This document shows, one piece after another, positions 33,808 through 42,271 of a stretch of DNA of 64,000 bases (position 1 is its first letter; each line of letters starts with the position of its first letter). Location: positions 91,162 to 155,161 of the forward strand of contig CANFJX010000007.1 of assembly GCA_947447665.1 (NCBI GenBank), written 5' to 3'. A model generated the notes under the pieces. The model did not search any database, had not been told where the DNA came from, and was given only the letters and a program-made list of their open reading frames with translations. A program made the position numbers and the translations under genes. This DNA is from Bacteriovoracaceae bacterium (GTDB lineage: Bacteria > Bdellovibrionota > UBA1018).

Positions 33808-35091
33808 TCAATCCTCTCCTCGAATGAGATCTTCCCAGGTTTCCCTCGATCGGATGACTTGAAACCGGCCTTTTTGAATCAAGACTTCGGCGGGCCTCGG
33901 GCGGCTATTGTAGGTGCTGGACATGCTGAATCCATAGGCACCGGCAGAGAGAATCGCAACCAATTCGCCCTGGTCTGCATGAGCAGGAAAGGGACGATCG
34001 CTAGCGAAGCAATCTGAACTTTCACAAACTGGGCCGACGATGTTCGTCTTCACCTTGGGCAGCAGGTGCTTCTCATGAATGGGGACAATTTCGTGATAGC
34101 TTTCATAGAGGGCAGGCCTAATTAGATCGTTCATCGCTGCATCAATGACGAGAAAGTCCTTAGATCGCCGTTGCTTTCGGTAAATAATTTTAGAAACTAA
34201 TACGCCCGCATTGCCCGAGAGGGTTCTCCCTGGCTCGATTAAAATTTTCAATTGGGACGGAGCCTTTAATCTTTTGCCAAAGTGCTTCTTAATCAGTTTG
34301 CAATATTTTTGAATGGGTGGAGTCTTCTCGTCTCGATAAGTGATCCCAATTCCACCTCCCAGGTCGATGAATTCGAGAGGGCTCTTGAGTTTTTGATCGA
34401 GAGCGCATAGGAGCTCTTCGAGCCTTCCGAATGCATCATCGAGGGGCGCCAGGGAGAGGAGTTGGCTACCAATGTGGATACTCAGGCCCTTGAGATGGAT
34501 ACCCTTAAGCTGATCGAGGGATCGGATCACTTCCAATACTTCTGACTTTGAGATGCCAAATTTATTTTTCTTAAGTCCCGTAGAAATATAGGGGTGTGTT
34601 TTTGCATCAACATCAGGATTAAAACGCAGAGCAACGGGTGCTTTGCGATTCATGTTCAGGGCTACTTCATTGAGAAGCTTGAGCTCAGGAATCGATTCTA
34701 CGTTGAATGAGTAGATTCCCGTCCCATGGTAGTTGAGTCCCTGCTGCATTTCCTCAGCCGTCTTTCCAACTCCAGAAAAGACGATCTTTTCAGCAGATAC
34801 TAGTGCCTTTTCCGCTCGGTAGAGCTCTCCGCCAGAAACTAGGTCCATCCCCGCTCCCTCTTGAGCGAGGAGCCGAAGAATGGAGAGGTTGGAGTTAGAT
34901 TTGAGTGCAAAGCAGATGAGGTGATTGAATTCGCTCAGTCCTTCACTGAACTCGCGAAAGGGGGTGAGAAATCCCTCTGCCGAGTAAATATAAACTGGCG
35001 TGCCGATTTTCTGGGCAATGGTTGCCAGCGATACGTTTTCGCTGCTTAGAATTCCGTTCTCATATTGGAAAAACTGGAGTGGCTGAGTCAT
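33808..35091 (-). CDS. lysA: Diaminopimelate decarboxylase
   Basis: PLP enzyme of the alanine racemase fold turning meso-DAP into lysine. The 427 residues contain GTPVYIYSAEGF, CFALKSNSNLSILRLLAQ with the PLP lysine, GAGMDLVSGGELYRA, KNKFGISKSEV, SIHIGSQLLSL, IDLGGGIGITYRDE, LIEPGRTLSGNAGVLV and VCESSDCFASDRPF with the catalytic cysteine. Its ATG overlaps the stop of the small LptM-like lipoprotein gene. First enzyme gene of the lysA-dapA-dapB-dapL series. Confidence 0.96.
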   Translation of the reverse strand: MTQPLQFFQYENGILSSENVSLATIAQKIGTPVYIYSAEGFLTPFREFSEGLSEFNHLICFALKSNSNLSILRLLAQEGAGMDLVSGGELYRAEKALVSAEKIVFSGVGKTAEEMQQGLNYHGTGIYSFNVESIPELKLLNEVALNMNRKAPVALRFNPDVDAKTHPYISTGLKKNKFGISKSEVLEVIRSLDQLKGIHLKGLSIHIGSQLLSLAPLDDAFGRLEELLCALDQKLKSPLEFIDLGGGIGITYRDEKTPPIQKYCKLIKKHFGKRLKAPSQLKILIEPGRTLSGNAGVLVSKIIYRKQRRSKDFLVIDAAMNDLIRPALYESYHEIVPIHEKHLLPKVKTNIVGPVCESSDCFASDRPFPAHADQGELVAILSAGAYGFSMSSTYNSRPRPAEVLIQKGRFQVIRSRETWEDLIRGED

Positions 35092-35306
35092 TGACTCAGG
35101 CTTTCCTGGGGCTTGAGTCCTGGACTCGACGTCGGGCTAGGGGGTCGCTCTTTTTGGTCGCCCGCTGTAGTCTGTTCGGCCTTTTGTGGGGTAACGAGAA
35201 GTGGCGGAAGAGGCGGTCCCTTGACCCCGCAGGAGCAAAAAAGCAGAGAGACGGCGATGAAACAAAGCGGCTCAAAAGTGTGTCGGGAAGGAGTGCCAAG
35301 TTGCAT
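35088..35306 (-). CDS. lptM: LptM (YifL)-like small lipoprotein
   Basis: A 72-residue lipoprotein: hydrophobic signal, cysteine around residue 26 in FCSCGVKGPPLPP, then a Pro/Ser/Gln-rich disordered tail. The CGxKGPL-PP motif right after the lipobox is the signature of YifL/LptM, which in E. coli helps LptD oxidative maturation, and a yifL gene adjacent to lysA or dapF is a recurrent arrangement. Here the stop overlaps the lysA ATG. The family call rests on this short motif plus synteny. Confidence 0.72.
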   Translation of the reverse strand: MQLGTPSRHTFEPLCFIAVSLLFCSCGVKGPPLPPLLVTPQKAEQTTAGDQKERPPSPTSSPGLKPQESLSQ

Positions 35307-35313
35307 AAATTAC

Positions 35314-36471
35314 CTAAAATCTGAGGAGCAAGTTGAGAGCAATGCTTTCAATACCACCGTCTAGACGTGTATACCATCCGGGTCCGATTTGGAATAGGAG
35401 TCCAGCCCCAAGTGCAGGGAACGACGAGTTGAGCGCATTATAGGTAGCAGCAGTAGCATTCGCAGCTGCGACGACAAAACTTCGAGTCATTCCGGCATAA
35501 GCGAAAAGGCTCAGATGCTCTCCAAAGGTTAGATTGTAGCGGAGAGTGGGAACGGCGGCGACCTGAGTGTAGGTGTCCCCGGCAGGGGCGATGACTTTAT
35601 ACCCAAAGACCCCGAGCTCTGCGACCAAAGAATCCTGGAGCGATGAACGATGAAAAAAGACTTCGTGGGCGATGGTGACTCCGAATCGTACGTTCCCTGC
35701 GCTAAGATATTGAGCTTGAGTGAGGTTAGCAGGGTTGGGGCTGATGATTGCGCCCAGTCCAGCGGAGAGCCAAAAGGAATATTTGTCGAGATTTCGAATT
35801 TCTACAACACTGGGAGAATTCGTCTCCGAATCGACATTTTCATCTTCTAGGTCCTCGCCGTCCACTTCTTTTTCATCGCTTTTTTGACTGGTTAGGGGGG
35901 GCTCTTCCCCAGGTGGCGCAGGGGGCGGCGGCGGTGGGGGCTCCTCCACGGGGGGTGGAGGGGGCGGCTGCGATGTCTCCAGCGCTGGACTCCCTGGCTT
36001 TTGAATTAGGCTGGCCCTTTCCTCCTCGATTTCTTTCAGCTCATTTTGATCGATTGAGGGAGTGGGAGGCGAGACAAGGTCCATGACTTTTTCGACGGCT
36101 GTGAATGTCTGATTTTCATTGAGAAGCTCAGTTCCGCCATAGGATTTGAGGTATTTTGCTGCGAATCTTTTCAGTTCAGGATAAATTTTTACAATTCGAA
36201 GTGCCATCACGGGCGCTTGTGTGTCGTTCTTGAGAAGGATTAAGTGGCCGATAAAGGGGCTTTTTGAAAGAGGATCGTCGAAGAGGTAAATTCGATTTGA
36301 ATTGCTCCTGGCAAGCACCTTGACTGGGTAGGTCGACGCTTCAATCGAAGGGATCGATCCTTCATCGTCTTCGTTTTGAGGAATTTTGGGGAATCCTGGA
36401 GTGCTGGCGAGAACCAGGATAAGAATCATTAAAAAATGGGATGTCTGAGATGTTAGCTGATATTTTTTCAT
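35314..36471 (-). CDS. Putative outer-membrane protein with Pro-rich linker and small beta-barrel
   Basis: A 385-residue protein, not assigned to a known family. A signal peptide (about 1-28) is followed by a domain (30-130) with IYLFDDPLSKSPFIGHLILL, a linker rich in Pro and Glu (about 160-215, runs of up to seven prolines), then a C-terminal 160 residues of alternating polar/hydrophobic strands (WLSAGLGAIISPN, LVAELGVFGYKVIAP, HLSLFAYAGMTRSFVV) that end in LNLLLRF; a terminal Phe is the usual BAM recognition residue. Such a layout suggests an eight-strand barrel tied to a periplasmic domain. It stops 7 bases before lptM. Confidence 0.65.
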   Translation of the reverse strand: MKKYQLTSQTSHFLMILILVLASTPGFPKIPQNEDDEGSIPSIEASTYPVKVLARSNSNRIYLFDDPLSKSPFIGHLILLKNDTQAPVMALRIVKIYPELKRFAAKYLKSYGGTELLNENQTFTAVEKVMDLVSPPTPSIDQNELKEIEEERASLIQKPGSPALETSQPPPPPPVEEPPPPPPPAPPGEEPPLTSQKSDEKEVDGEDLEDENVDSETNSPSVVEIRNLDKYSFWLSAGLGAIISPNPANLTQAQYLSAGNVRFGVTIAHEVFFHRSSLQDSLVAELGVFGYKVIAPAGDTYTQVAAVPTLRYNLTFGEHLSLFAYAGMTRSFVVAAANATAATYNALNSSFPALGAGLLFQIGPGWYTRLDGGIESIALNLLLRF

Positions 36472-37541
36472 GTCTAGGTCACTTGATTTTAACTTGCTTT
36501 AAGGCTTCTGTCGAGAAGTCGACTTTTTGGCGGTACCTTTGGATTGCGCTCATTCCTGGATTCTTGAACCTTGCAGTTGCCCAAGCGGGCCAAAGTGTTC
36601 TCGAAGGAAAAACTCTGATTTCGAGTTCCCCAAATTGGAGTGATGCTAAACAGCTGATAAAAAAAGAAAAATGGAATGAAGCTGCGAACGTTTTAAGAGT
36701 CTTGAACCTCCAAAATCCTAGAGATGCCTCAGTCGTGGACGCCCTTTCTGCGGTGCTCATTCGTATTGGTAACCGTGCTAGCGCGGTGCAGGTCCTGCTG
36801 CAATTTTCGGAAAAGCTCAATTCCAAGGAAAAACAGCGGATGATCAGCAGGTCGCAAATTCTGTCCCGAACTTTTATTTCAAACGCATGGTTTGAGCGTT
36901 ACCAAGAGGGGCTGAACGCCCTTCTAGGGAAAAAATATCGAAATGCCCAGGAGAAGTTTGAGAGGGTTTTGGCAGAGGATCCGCAAAACTGCGAAGTTTT
37001 AATTAAATTAGGTCAATGTCTGATTTTAGAGGGCGAGTTTGACGCTGCGCTTCAGAGACTCAGTCTAGCTAAGAGCATCAATCCGACTGATTCCGAGGCG
37101 ATTCTTTGGTTGGGTAAGGCCTACTTATCTCGAGGAAATTCTAAGGATGCCTTGCGAGAGTTAAGGTCTCTTGATCCTGAGATGAGGCGGACTGAAATTG
37201 CGGTTCTAGCCACGGCAGAAGCTCAGTCTCTTGCTGGTCAGCATGGTTTGGCCTTAAGGACGCTCCAGTTAGATCTGGATGAGCACCCGCTCCACGTTCG
37301 TGCGCTCGTGTTCTCTGCAAAAATAAAGCTTCAAACCGCGCGGACCGACTTGGACGCTCTCTGGTCAGCTCGAAAAGATCTTCAACTCGCATGGAGCCGG
37401 GTCGAAAATTACGACTCCGACGAAACACCAGATCGCGAGTTTGGGCTTGTCACCCGCCGGTCAGCTGAGGATCTTAAGTCTGAGATTCAAAAACTTTTAC
37501 AACTCGTTCAGACCAGAATCGATGAGACCCCTCATCGTTGA
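36441..37541 (+). CDS. Exported or membrane-anchored TPR protein
   Basis: A 366-residue protein with an N-terminal hydrophobic anchor or signal (about 35-50, IALIPGFLNLAVAQA), and TPR repeats: EKWNEAANVLRVLNLQNPRD, GKKYRNAQEKFERVLAEDPQ, EGEFDAALQRLSLAKSINPT and LWLGKAYLSRGNSKDALREL. The start is uncertain: ATG 36441 and 36450 both overlap the beginning of the divergent gene at 36471, and a start further in cannot be ruled out. It converges on the citrate synthase gene with a 10-base overlap. Function unknown. Confidence 0.7.
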   Translation: MSEMLADIFSCLGHLILTCFKASVEKSTFWRYLWIALIPGFLNLAVAQAGQSVLEGKTLISSSPNWSDAKQLIKKEKWNEAANVLRVLNLQNPRDASVVDALSAVLIRIGNRASAVQVLLQFSEKLNSKEKQRMISRSQILSRTFISNAWFERYQEGLNALLGKKYRNAQEKFERVLAEDPQNCEVLIKLGQCLILEGEFDAALQRLSLAKSINPTDSEAILWLGKAYLSRGNSKDALRELRSLDPEMRRTEIAVLATAEAQSLAGQHGLALRTLQLDLDEHPLHVRALVFSAKIKLQTARTDLDALWSARKDLQLAWSRVENYDSDETPDREFGLVTRRSAEDLKSEIQKLLQLVQTRIDETPHR

Positions 37542-38662
37542 TGGATTGGCGACACGCTGAGTTGGGTGGGTCCCGTGTAGATTGCGCGAGGGCGATAAAT
37601 TCGGTTATTTGCGTACTGTTCTAAAGCTTGTGCAGTCCAACCCGAGGCCCGACTCACTGCGAAAATGGGCGTAAAGTCTCGAGCCCTGAGCCCCAAGGCC
37701 GTATACACTAGGCCACTGTAGAAGTCGACGTTGGGCATGAGTCCTTTTCGCTCCAGCATTTGCTCTTCAATGGTGACTAACATTCGATGAAATTCTTCGA
37801 GTCCAGTTTTCTTGCAAGTTTGGAGAGAGAGTGTTTTAAGGATTTTTCCTCGTGGATCACCATTTTTATAAACGCGGTGCCCAATTCCCATGACCTTTTT
37901 CTTTGCTTCGACTGCATCGTCAATGAAGGCTTGGACCTGCTGATAAGAGCCAATCTCCTTGAGCATCAGCATCACGTGTTCATTTGCTCCGCCGTGAAGA
38001 GGGCCCTTCAGAGAGCCTAAGGCCGCAGTGATCGCGCTGTAGTAATCACTCGTTGTCGATGCGACGACTCGGGCTGTAAAAGCCGATGCATTGAGCTCAT
38101 GATCAGCATGAAGAACAAGCGCGGTATCAAAAAGCTTCTCTTCCTCCGCGCTGGGCTCCTTTCCTCGAATCATGTTCAGAAAGTTCCAGGCGAGACTCTT
38201 TCCAGGCACTGGAGCGATAACGGCCTGCTTTTGCTCGAGGCGGGATAGTGCGGCGACCAGAGGTCCAATAGCCGACGTGAGACGGATCCCTTTGGACCGA
38301 ATTCCTTCGAGGGAGTTATCTTCAGCTTCCGGATCGAGCAGACCAAAGTAAGAAATGGCCGTCCTGAGCTTAGCCATCGAGTGGGCTTGGGTTTTCGCGA
38401 TCTCGGTTAAAACTGAGACCATTTCGTTCGAAAGTGGGCTATTTTGTTCGACTTTTAAGCGAAAAGAATGGAGTTGCGATTCGGTAGGCAAAGCGCCATT
38501 CCAAAGCAAGTAAACCACTTCCTCGAAAGTGCAATGAGAAGCTAAGTCTTCAATGGTGTAGCCGCGATAGAGAAGTGTGACATCATGGATAGTACTAATC
38601 TCGCTTGTGCATGCGATGACATTCTCGAGGCCTTTATTTGCTGTCTCTGGAATTTGGGACAT
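37532..38662 (-). CDS. Citrate synthase, short type
   Basis: Condenses oxaloacetate and acetyl-CoA. At 376 residues it is of the dimeric short class (Gram-positive/archaeal and 2-methylcitrate synthase group), not the 430-residue proteobacterial form regulated by NADH. Key residues: ALVLHADHELNASAFTARVV (first active-site histidine), GPLHGGANEHVM (second histidine) and the catalytic aspartate in PNVDFYSGLVYTALGL; VMGIGHRVYKNGDPRGKIL is also typical. Methylcitrate synthase activity cannot be ruled out, but no prp genes are near. AGAAGGA lies ten bases before the ATG. Confidence 0.88.
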   Translation of the reverse strand: MSQIPETANKGLENVIACTSEISTIHDVTLLYRGYTIEDLASHCTFEEVVYLLWNGALPTESQLHSFRLKVEQNSPLSNEMVSVLTEIAKTQAHSMAKLRTAISYFGLLDPEAEDNSLEGIRSKGIRLTSAIGPLVAALSRLEQKQAVIAPVPGKSLAWNFLNMIRGKEPSAEEEKLFDTALVLHADHELNASAFTARVVASTTSDYYSAITAALGSLKGPLHGGANEHVMLMLKEIGSYQQVQAFIDDAVEAKKKVMGIGHRVYKNGDPRGKILKTLSLQTCKKTGLEEFHRMLVTIEEQMLERKGLMPNVDFYSGLVYTALGLRARDFTPIFAVSRASGWTAQALEQYANNRIYRPRAIYTGPTQLSVSPIHQR

Positions 38663-38784
38663 AATAATCGATCCTTCTTATGTCCCCTCACTTACAAGAT
38701 CTTTTCAGCGAGTGCAAATCCATTCTTGACTTCAATGCGTCGGACAGCCTAAGAAATCGGAAAACTACTACGGGGGAAGACAGA

Positions 38785-39480
38785 GTGGCGACGGAAAAAT
38801 TCTTTATCGCAATTGCCGGGAATATCGGAACTGGAAAAACAACCTTAGCTCAAATGATCTCCAGTCGATTAGGATGGGTGCCTCACTTTGAGCCAGTGGG
38901 TGAAAATCCCTATCTAGGGGATTTTTATAAAGATATGGAGCGGTGGGCATTTCCTCTTCAGATTTATTTCCTGACGCACCGATTTAAGGCCCATCGAAAG
39001 ATCACTGACGGTGGACAGAGTGCCGTTCAGGACCGAAGTATCTATGAGGATGCTAATGTTTTCGCGCGAAACCTTTTCGAACAAGGGATGATGGCGCCCA
39101 GAGATTATCGTAATTATTTGTCGCTCTATGAGTGCATGTGCCAGTCCCTCAGTCCTCCCGATCTTGTCGTATATTTGAAGAAGTCTTTACCCGAGCTTAA
39201 GCGCGGAATCGCCAAGAGAAACAGGGACTTCGAGTCTGAGATTCCGGACCAATATCTTCTCAACCTCAACCGGTACTATGATGAGTGGGTAGATGGTTAT
39301 TCCTTGGGGAAAAAATTGGTGATTGAGTGTGATTCTCTAGATTATGTGGGGCGACCTGCGGACTTTGATCAGGTCACCCAAAAGATTCTGGAAAATATCG
39401 TTCAACATGACTTTCTATTCAATACCCCCATACCCAGAACGCTCTCATCGGCGGACATCGACGAAAGGCTCAAGTTTTAA
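38785..39480 (+). CDS. Deoxynucleoside kinase (dNK/dGK family)
   Basis: Phosphorylates deoxynucleosides for salvage. GTG 38785 is preferred because GGGGGAAG lies six bases upstream, family members start near FFIAIAGNIG, and this leaves room for divergent promoters to the citrate synthase gene; ATG 38680 would add 35 residues. The P-loop is GNIGTGKTTL; FEPVGENPYLGDFYKD fits the substrate site with the catalytic glutamate, VQDRSIYEDANVFA holds the DRS motif, and KRNRDFESEI is the lid. dA/dG or dC specificity cannot be told. In a predator or scavenger such salvage would be useful, but this is speculation. Confidence 0.85.
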   Translation: MATEKFFIAIAGNIGTGKTTLAQMISSRLGWVPHFEPVGENPYLGDFYKDMERWAFPLQIYFLTHRFKAHRKITDGGQSAVQDRSIYEDANVFARNLFEQGMMAPRDYRNYLSLYECMCQSLSPPDLVVYLKKSLPELKRGIAKRNRDFESEIPDQYLLNLNRYYDEWVDGYSLGKKLVIECDSLDYVGRPADFDQVTQKILENIVQHDFLFNTPIPRTLSSADIDERLKF

Positions 39481-39539
39481 AATTAGCCTGCCGACGAGAA
39501 CCTTAGAAGTTCTATCAGAATCTTTTAAGGGGTGCAGCC

Positions 39540-40355
39540 ATGGTACGTTTCAGAGGTCACGGTTTACTTGTCTTTTTAGCGGTCATTTTTCTAGGTGGTT
39601 GTGCGTCGAGTCAAAAAGCCCCCGATCAGGCTACCGATGCTGTCCCAGCCGTGGCGGACGGATTGCCTCCTGATTCCAGCGCAGTGAATCCGTTTGATTC
39701 AACCTCTTCAAAACAAGGCGGTACGGGTGCCTCCAAAAATGTGAGTTCGCCTTCGGGCAGTACTTCTTCAACAGGGCTTCAGGATTATAAAATTGTTAAA
39801 GGCGATACGTTGATGAAAATCGCCTATCATTCGCTCGGCGACATCTCCCGGTGGAAAGAAATTTATCAAAATAATAAAGACAAGCTCCCTAACCCCAATG
39901 CAATTCCGGAGGGTGTAGTGATTCAGGTAGATCGTTCCAATCCTCCAGCGACTTTGGAGGGTGAAATCTATTTAATTCAGCGGGGCGATACGCTCGGAAA
40001 GATCTCGAATCAATTGTATGGAACCCCCGTTCGCTGGAAAGAACTTTATGAAAAGAACAAACAGCTCATTCATGATCCCAACAAGATTTTTGCAGGGTTT
40101 GATCTTTATTATTCCCCGGATCATTCCTCGCAAGTCCTAGGTTCCAGCACGGACTCGGGCACCAGTCCTGAGGTAGGGAGCCCTGCTTTGCCTGGGACTC
40201 CGCTTCCGACTTTGCCTGGAACCTCACTTCCGTCCTTGAGTAAAGAGGCCACTCCTGGCAGCGCGCAACTGATGACGATTCAAGCGGCTGCGCCAACGAC
40301 CCAGGAGCAAAATCCCGGGCTAAGTCTCCCTGGGAGTGCCCCTCAGTCTCAATAG
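39540..40355 (+). CDS. LysM-domain lipoprotein
   Basis: A 271-residue lipoprotein with lipobox LGGC (cysteine near 21). After a Ser/Pro-rich segment come two LysM peptidoglycan-binding domains: DYKIVKGDTLMKIAYHSLGD (about 82-125) and YLIQRGDTLGKISNQLYGTP (about 145-185), each followed by the WKE-Y-N-pattern. The last 80 residues are low-complexity Ser/Pro/Gly (PGTPLPTLPGTSLPSL). No catalytic domain follows, so it probably tethers the outer membrane to murein or acts as adaptor. Confidence 0.85.
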   Translation: MVRFRGHGLLVFLAVIFLGGCASSQKAPDQATDAVPAVADGLPPDSSAVNPFDSTSSKQGGTGASKNVSSPSGSTSSTGLQDYKIVKGDTLMKIAYHSLGDISRWKEIYQNNKDKLPNPNAIPEGVVIQVDRSNPPATLEGEIYLIQRGDTLGKISNQLYGTPVRWKELYEKNKQLIHDPNKIFAGFDLYYSPDHSSQVLGSSTDSGTSPEVGSPALPGTPLPTLPGTSLPSLSKEATPGSAQLMTIQAAAPTTQEQNPGLSLPGSAPQSQ

Positions 40356-40436
40356 CGGCTATTTTTTAAGTTAAGCGACGCGAAGGGTGATTTACCCTTA
40401 CTAACCGTGCCGAGATTGAGTTATTCTCGATTTACC

Positions 40437-41201
40437 ATGGGTAGGAATTTAATCGCTGGCTTATTATTTACAGTTTTCGCCAATTTCGCTTGCTCGACTC
40501 CCCAGGGGCAAAATGCAGTGATCCACTCGGATCGAAGAGAGCCGTCTCAGGTGGTCAGTCGGGCTGAATGTTCAAAGCCGCTTCAGGCACAGGTTCGGAT
40601 CGTTCAATCGACTGAAGCCAAAAGTTACTTAAATAACCTGGGTCGATTCCTCATATCAGTCATAGCTAAAAATCAACCTGCTATTTACGCTGCAATCAGT
40701 GAGAGTAAGCTTCAAGTGAATCTAATCGCAGGTGGGCTGGATCGATTGACAGGTTACAGTCTATCTGCCGTCTCAGGTGGTTCACCCCAAGTTTACCTTT
40801 CAGTAGAGTTGCTTAAAAAATTAGAATACGAAAATGAGCTAGTCGCGCTGATGGCGGTGGAGATTCTGCAGGGTTATAGTAAAAAATTGAATTGCGCTTC
40901 CCCAGTGGATCAAATGCAAGCCTCATTGGGATTGAGTAGTCACTCGGGAGATCCTCTCGATCGAGAGGCGTTTCGTTCGGCTGTTCAAATTCTCTATAAC
41001 TCAGGCTACGATTCAAGAGGATTGATCTCGCTCATTCAGATTTTTGAAAAAAATAGGCTATCATTATCATTGGATGAGGGGTTCATTGAGAATTTAAAAG
41101 GTGAAGTACGCAGAGAAATTGCAATTTATCCGCCTTTAAGAAATCCTATTATCCAGTCTAATCAATTTTTGACATTCCAAAAGAGGGTCCGACGATTGTG
41201 A
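40437..41201 (+). CDS. Lipoprotein related to M48 peptidases, without zinc motif
   Basis: A 254-residue lipoprotein (signal, then FACSTPQ lipobox). ATG 40437 gives a compact signal; GTG 40407 is the alternative. The segment YLNNLGRFLISVI, then LSVELLKKLEYENELVALMA, VEILQGYSK and the later DREAFRSAVQILYNSGYDSR-G follow the order of M48/Oma1-like metalloproteases, in which ENELVALMAHExxH is expected. Here the His residues are missing (LMAVEILQ), so it is probably not a peptidase. The stop overlaps the amgK-like GTG as GTGA. Confidence 0.6.
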   Translation: MGRNLIAGLLFTVFANFACSTPQGQNAVIHSDRREPSQVVSRAECSKPLQAQVRIVQSTEAKSYLNNLGRFLISVIAKNQPAIYAAISESKLQVNLIAGGLDRLTGYSLSAVSGGSPQVYLSVELLKKLEYENELVALMAVEILQGYSKKLNCASPVDQMQASLGLSSHSGDPLDREAFRSAVQILYNSGYDSRGLISLIQIFEKNRLSLSLDEGFIENLKGEVRREIAIYPPLRNPIIQSNQFLTFQKRVRRL

Positions 41202-42262
41202 AAGAGTTTTTGATTGAGCTCAGACAAATGAATGACCAAATGAACTTAGGACAGCAAGCTCTCTCGGAGTGGCTTTCTCAGTCCAAAATTGTGACTTCAG
41301 TCTCCCGAATTCCGGGAGACGCAAGTAATCGAAAGTACTTTCGGATTGAGGCACTAGGAAAGTCTTTTATTCTCATGAAAATGGAGTCTTTTGCAGATCA
41401 AAAAGACTCGCTGCCTTTTGTTGTAGTTGCAAGGCACCTCCTGGGCTTTGGCATTGATGTCCCTAAAATTTTAGATTTGGACGCCGAGCGCGGCTTAATT
41501 CTACTGGAAGATCTGGGAGATATTACTTTGCTCCGACAGCTCCAGGAGGTCAGTACGCCGGATGCGGAGAGGCATCTTTACGAAAAGGTTATTGATTCTC
41601 TAGTGAAGTTTCAAGTTTTTGCCTCACCCCGTCCAGGCGATTCGTCGATTGATGCATTCAAGCTGAGATTTGATTACGAAAAATTGATGTGGGAGGTGGA
41701 TTTTACCATCGAGCATTTATACAAGAGCTATTTGAAGAGAGTTCTATCAGATCAAGCCCAAAGTGCTATCAGAGATGGATTTAGCGAGATATGTGCCTTT
41801 CTGGCTGAACAGCCGACTACCCTTACGCATCGGGATTTCCACAGCCGTAACGTCATGATTTCTGGCTCGGTGGGTGAGGAGGGTGCACGATTCGTCATGA
41901 TCGATTTTCAGGACGCACGGATGGGACCTCAGCAGTACGACTTGGCGTCGCTCTTAAAAGATAGCTACTATCAGCTTGAGGAGTCACAGGTCACAGGTTT
42001 AGTTGACTACTATATTGCTCGGTTTGAGGCTGCTTCAGGTATGGAGATTGACCGGGCCCACTTTACGCGAGTATTTGATCTCATGTCTGTGCAGAGAAAC
42101 TTCAAGGCAATCGGAAGTTTTTCATCCTTCATGAATCGTCGAGGTGACCCTAGCTACCTTAAGTATATAGGTAACACTTTTGAGAATATCCGTAAAACAC
42201 TGCTGAAATATCCCCGCTACTCTCAACTGAGGGAAGCGCTATTTTTTAATTATTATTTTTAG
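41198..42262 (+). CDS. amgK: AmgK-like sugar kinase (N-acetylmuramate/GlcNAc anomeric kinase)
   Basis: Aminoglycoside-phosphotransferase-fold kinase; AmgK phosphorylates the anomeric OH of MurNAc in murein recycling. The GTG start overlaps the previous stop. Of 354 residues: DASNRKYFRIEALGKSFILM (ATP-binding lobe), LILLEDLGDITLLRQL (hinge), catalytic loop THRDFHSRNVM, Mg-binding MIDFQDARMGPQQYDLASLL and C-terminal MSVQRNFKAIGSFSSF, all as in AmgK. The next gene is a MurU-like nucleotidyltransferase, the usual partner. Substrate inferred from that pairing. Confidence 0.85.
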   Translation: MKEFLIELRQMNDQMNLGQQALSEWLSQSKIVTSVSRIPGDASNRKYFRIEALGKSFILMKMESFADQKDSLPFVVVARHLLGFGIDVPKILDLDAERGLILLEDLGDITLLRQLQEVSTPDAERHLYEKVIDSLVKFQVFASPRPGDSSIDAFKLRFDYEKLMWEVDFTIEHLYKSYLKRVLSDQAQSAIRDGFSEICAFLAEQPTTLTHRDFHSRNVMISGSVGEEGARFVMIDFQDARMGPQQYDLASLLKDSYYQLEESQVTGLVDYYIARFEAASGMEIDRAHFTRVFDLMSVQRNFKAIGSFSSFMNRRGDPSYLKYIGNTFENIRKTLLKYPRYSQLREALFFNYYF

Positions 42263-42271
42263 GACGTGTTT

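Noticed and set aside
37532..38662. 2-Methylcitrate synthase
   Set aside because: The short type includes such enzymes, but there are no prpB/prpD genes near; ordinary citrate synthase is the simpler call.
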